Of a DNA stretch of 64,000 nucleotides, positions 63,477-64,000 are shown piece after piece. Source of the DNA: Malassezia japonica (Eukaryota; Basidiomycota; Malasseziomycetes; Malasseziales; Malasseziaceae); contig NC_083372.1 in the NCBI RefSeq assembly GCF_029542785.1, forward strand, positions 1 to 64,000. Reading direction: 5' to 3'. The position numbers were made by a program, and so were the translations under genes. The notes beneath the pieces are model-generated. The model made no database searches. It saw nothing but the letters and a program-made list of their open reading frames with translations, and was not told the origin of the DNA. Within the stretch, counting starts at the first letter, position 1. Every line of letters starts with the position of its first letter.

Positions 63477-64000
63477 TTACTCGGCGTTGGCCTCCTCGGC
63501 CTCCTCCTCGCCTTCGTCGCCTTCGTCACCCTCACCCTGGAGAGCGCTCAAGTCCGGCATGCCACCGCCCATGCCACCGCCGCCCATCTGGGCCATGAGC
63601 TGCTGCATGTCGAGGCCGCCCATGCCACCGCCGCCCATGCCGCCGCCCATGCCGCCCATGTCCGGCATGCCGCCCATGCCGCCCATGTCCAGGTCGGGCT
63701 TCTCATCCTGCTCGTCCTGGTCGACCCACTTGTCAAAGTCGGTCTTGACGTTGTGCAGACGGACCTTGTCCTTGGTCAGACGAGGCCAGTACTCCTCATC
63801 GACCTTGGCCTTGCGCAGGACAAGGTAAATGCCCTTGGCCGTGTGCGACTTTTTGGTGTGCGCGGGCTCAATGTCCTCGAAAAAGTCGAGGTCAAAGAGG
63901 TACTTTTGGCCCTTGATACCCTTCGAGGCGTCGTCCTCGACGTCCGCCGAAAAGTGCAGGTGGCCCGGGTTAATTTCGAGCTTGGTCTTGTCACCCTCCT
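63477..64000 (-). CDS. SBA1: SBA1/p23 Hsp90 co-chaperone, 3' part only
   Basis: The frame is open from the window edge at 64000 to the TAA at 63479-63477, so about 174 C-terminal residues are present and the start is missing. The CS domain is seen ('EINPGHLHFSADV', 'YLFDLDFFEDI', 'IYLVLRKAKVDEEYWPRLTKDK' in parts), followed by 'FDKWVDQDEQDE'. The C-terminal tail is a Met/Gly-rich repeat and an acidic end. The protein binds the ATP form of Hsp90 and stabilises client complexes. Convergent with AVO1, 95 bases between stops. Confidence 0.92.
   Translation of the reverse strand, partial: EGDKTKLEINPGHLHFSADVEDDASKGIKGQKYLFDLDFFEDIEPAHTKKSHTAKGIYLVLRKAKVDEEYWPRLTKDKVRLHNVKTDFDKWVDQDEQDEKPDLDMGGMGGMPDMGGMGGGMGGGGMGGLDMQQLMAQMGGGGMGGGMPDLSALQGEGDEGDEGEEEAEEANAE
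63540..63690 (-). repeat. GGCATG/GGCGGT coding repeat (Met-Gly tail of SBA1)
   Basis: Imperfect repeats encode the MGG/MPDM-rich C-terminal tail of the p23 protein. Similar Met-Gly tails are common in fungal Sba1. Confidence 0.7.

Overview
This is the left end of a chromosome of a compact, intron-bearing fungus, most likely a Malassezia-type basidiomycete yeast. Four things point there: fungal gene content (TORC2 subunit AVO1/SIN1, TSC2, UBP2, LAA1, ER mannosidase MNS1); two paralogous secretory lipases of the LIP family that Malassezia has expanded; a tandem pair of PMP20/Mala f 2-Mala f 3-type peroxiredoxins; and very short introns with GTACGT/GTATGT donors and CTNAC branch sites. The species was not identified, because no database search was possible.

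Layout. (1) 1-365: a perfect telomeric array, G-strand (TTAGGA)n. (2) 0.5-15 kb: a more AT-rich subtelomere with accessory, transport and scavenging genes: a GRDP-like protein, a TauD-type dioxygenase, two DHA1-type MFS transporters flanking a divergent pair (flavin monooxygenase and Dal5-type permease), and a secretory lipase. A second lipase follows at 15.1 kb in GC-rich codon usage. (3) 16.7-41.2 kb: a very GC-rich, extremely packed housekeeping block (JmjC protein, RER1, UBP2, LAA1, LRR protein, GCL modifier subunit, MNS1, pyrimidine 5'-nucleotidase, ALG13, TSC2). Start codons of divergent neighbours lie 39-57 bp apart and one convergent pair shares stop-codon bases. (4) 41.2-50 kb: small intron-rich genes (two peroxiredoxins, QCR6, LSM6, a DNAJC11-like protein, guanine deaminase) and MET16. 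(5) 50-64 kb: highly expressed metabolic genes and others (RPL4, secreted type-B carboxylesterase, MUP1-type permease, thioredoxin reductase, aconitase, AVO1, and the 3' part of an SBA1/p23 gene cut by the window edge).

I resolved 51 introns by hand from reading frame, splice consensus and protein-family continuity. Seventeen are only 21-24 nt long, and in all 17 the presumed branch-point adenosine is at intron position 17. Other splicing curiosities are a 2-nt internal exon in QCR6, first coding exons that are just the ATG in both peroxiredoxins, and 12- and 15-nt microexons. These are the most interesting signals in the window.

Several genes act together. MET16, MUP1, the GCL modifier subunit, TRR1, the peroxiredoxins and the TauD-like dioxygenase touch sulfur acquisition and thiol redox defence. 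RER1, MNS1 and ALG13 belong to the early secretory and N-glycosylation pathway. TSC2 and AVO1 are TOR-pathway regulators. No tRNA, rRNA, transposon or CRISPR array was seen.
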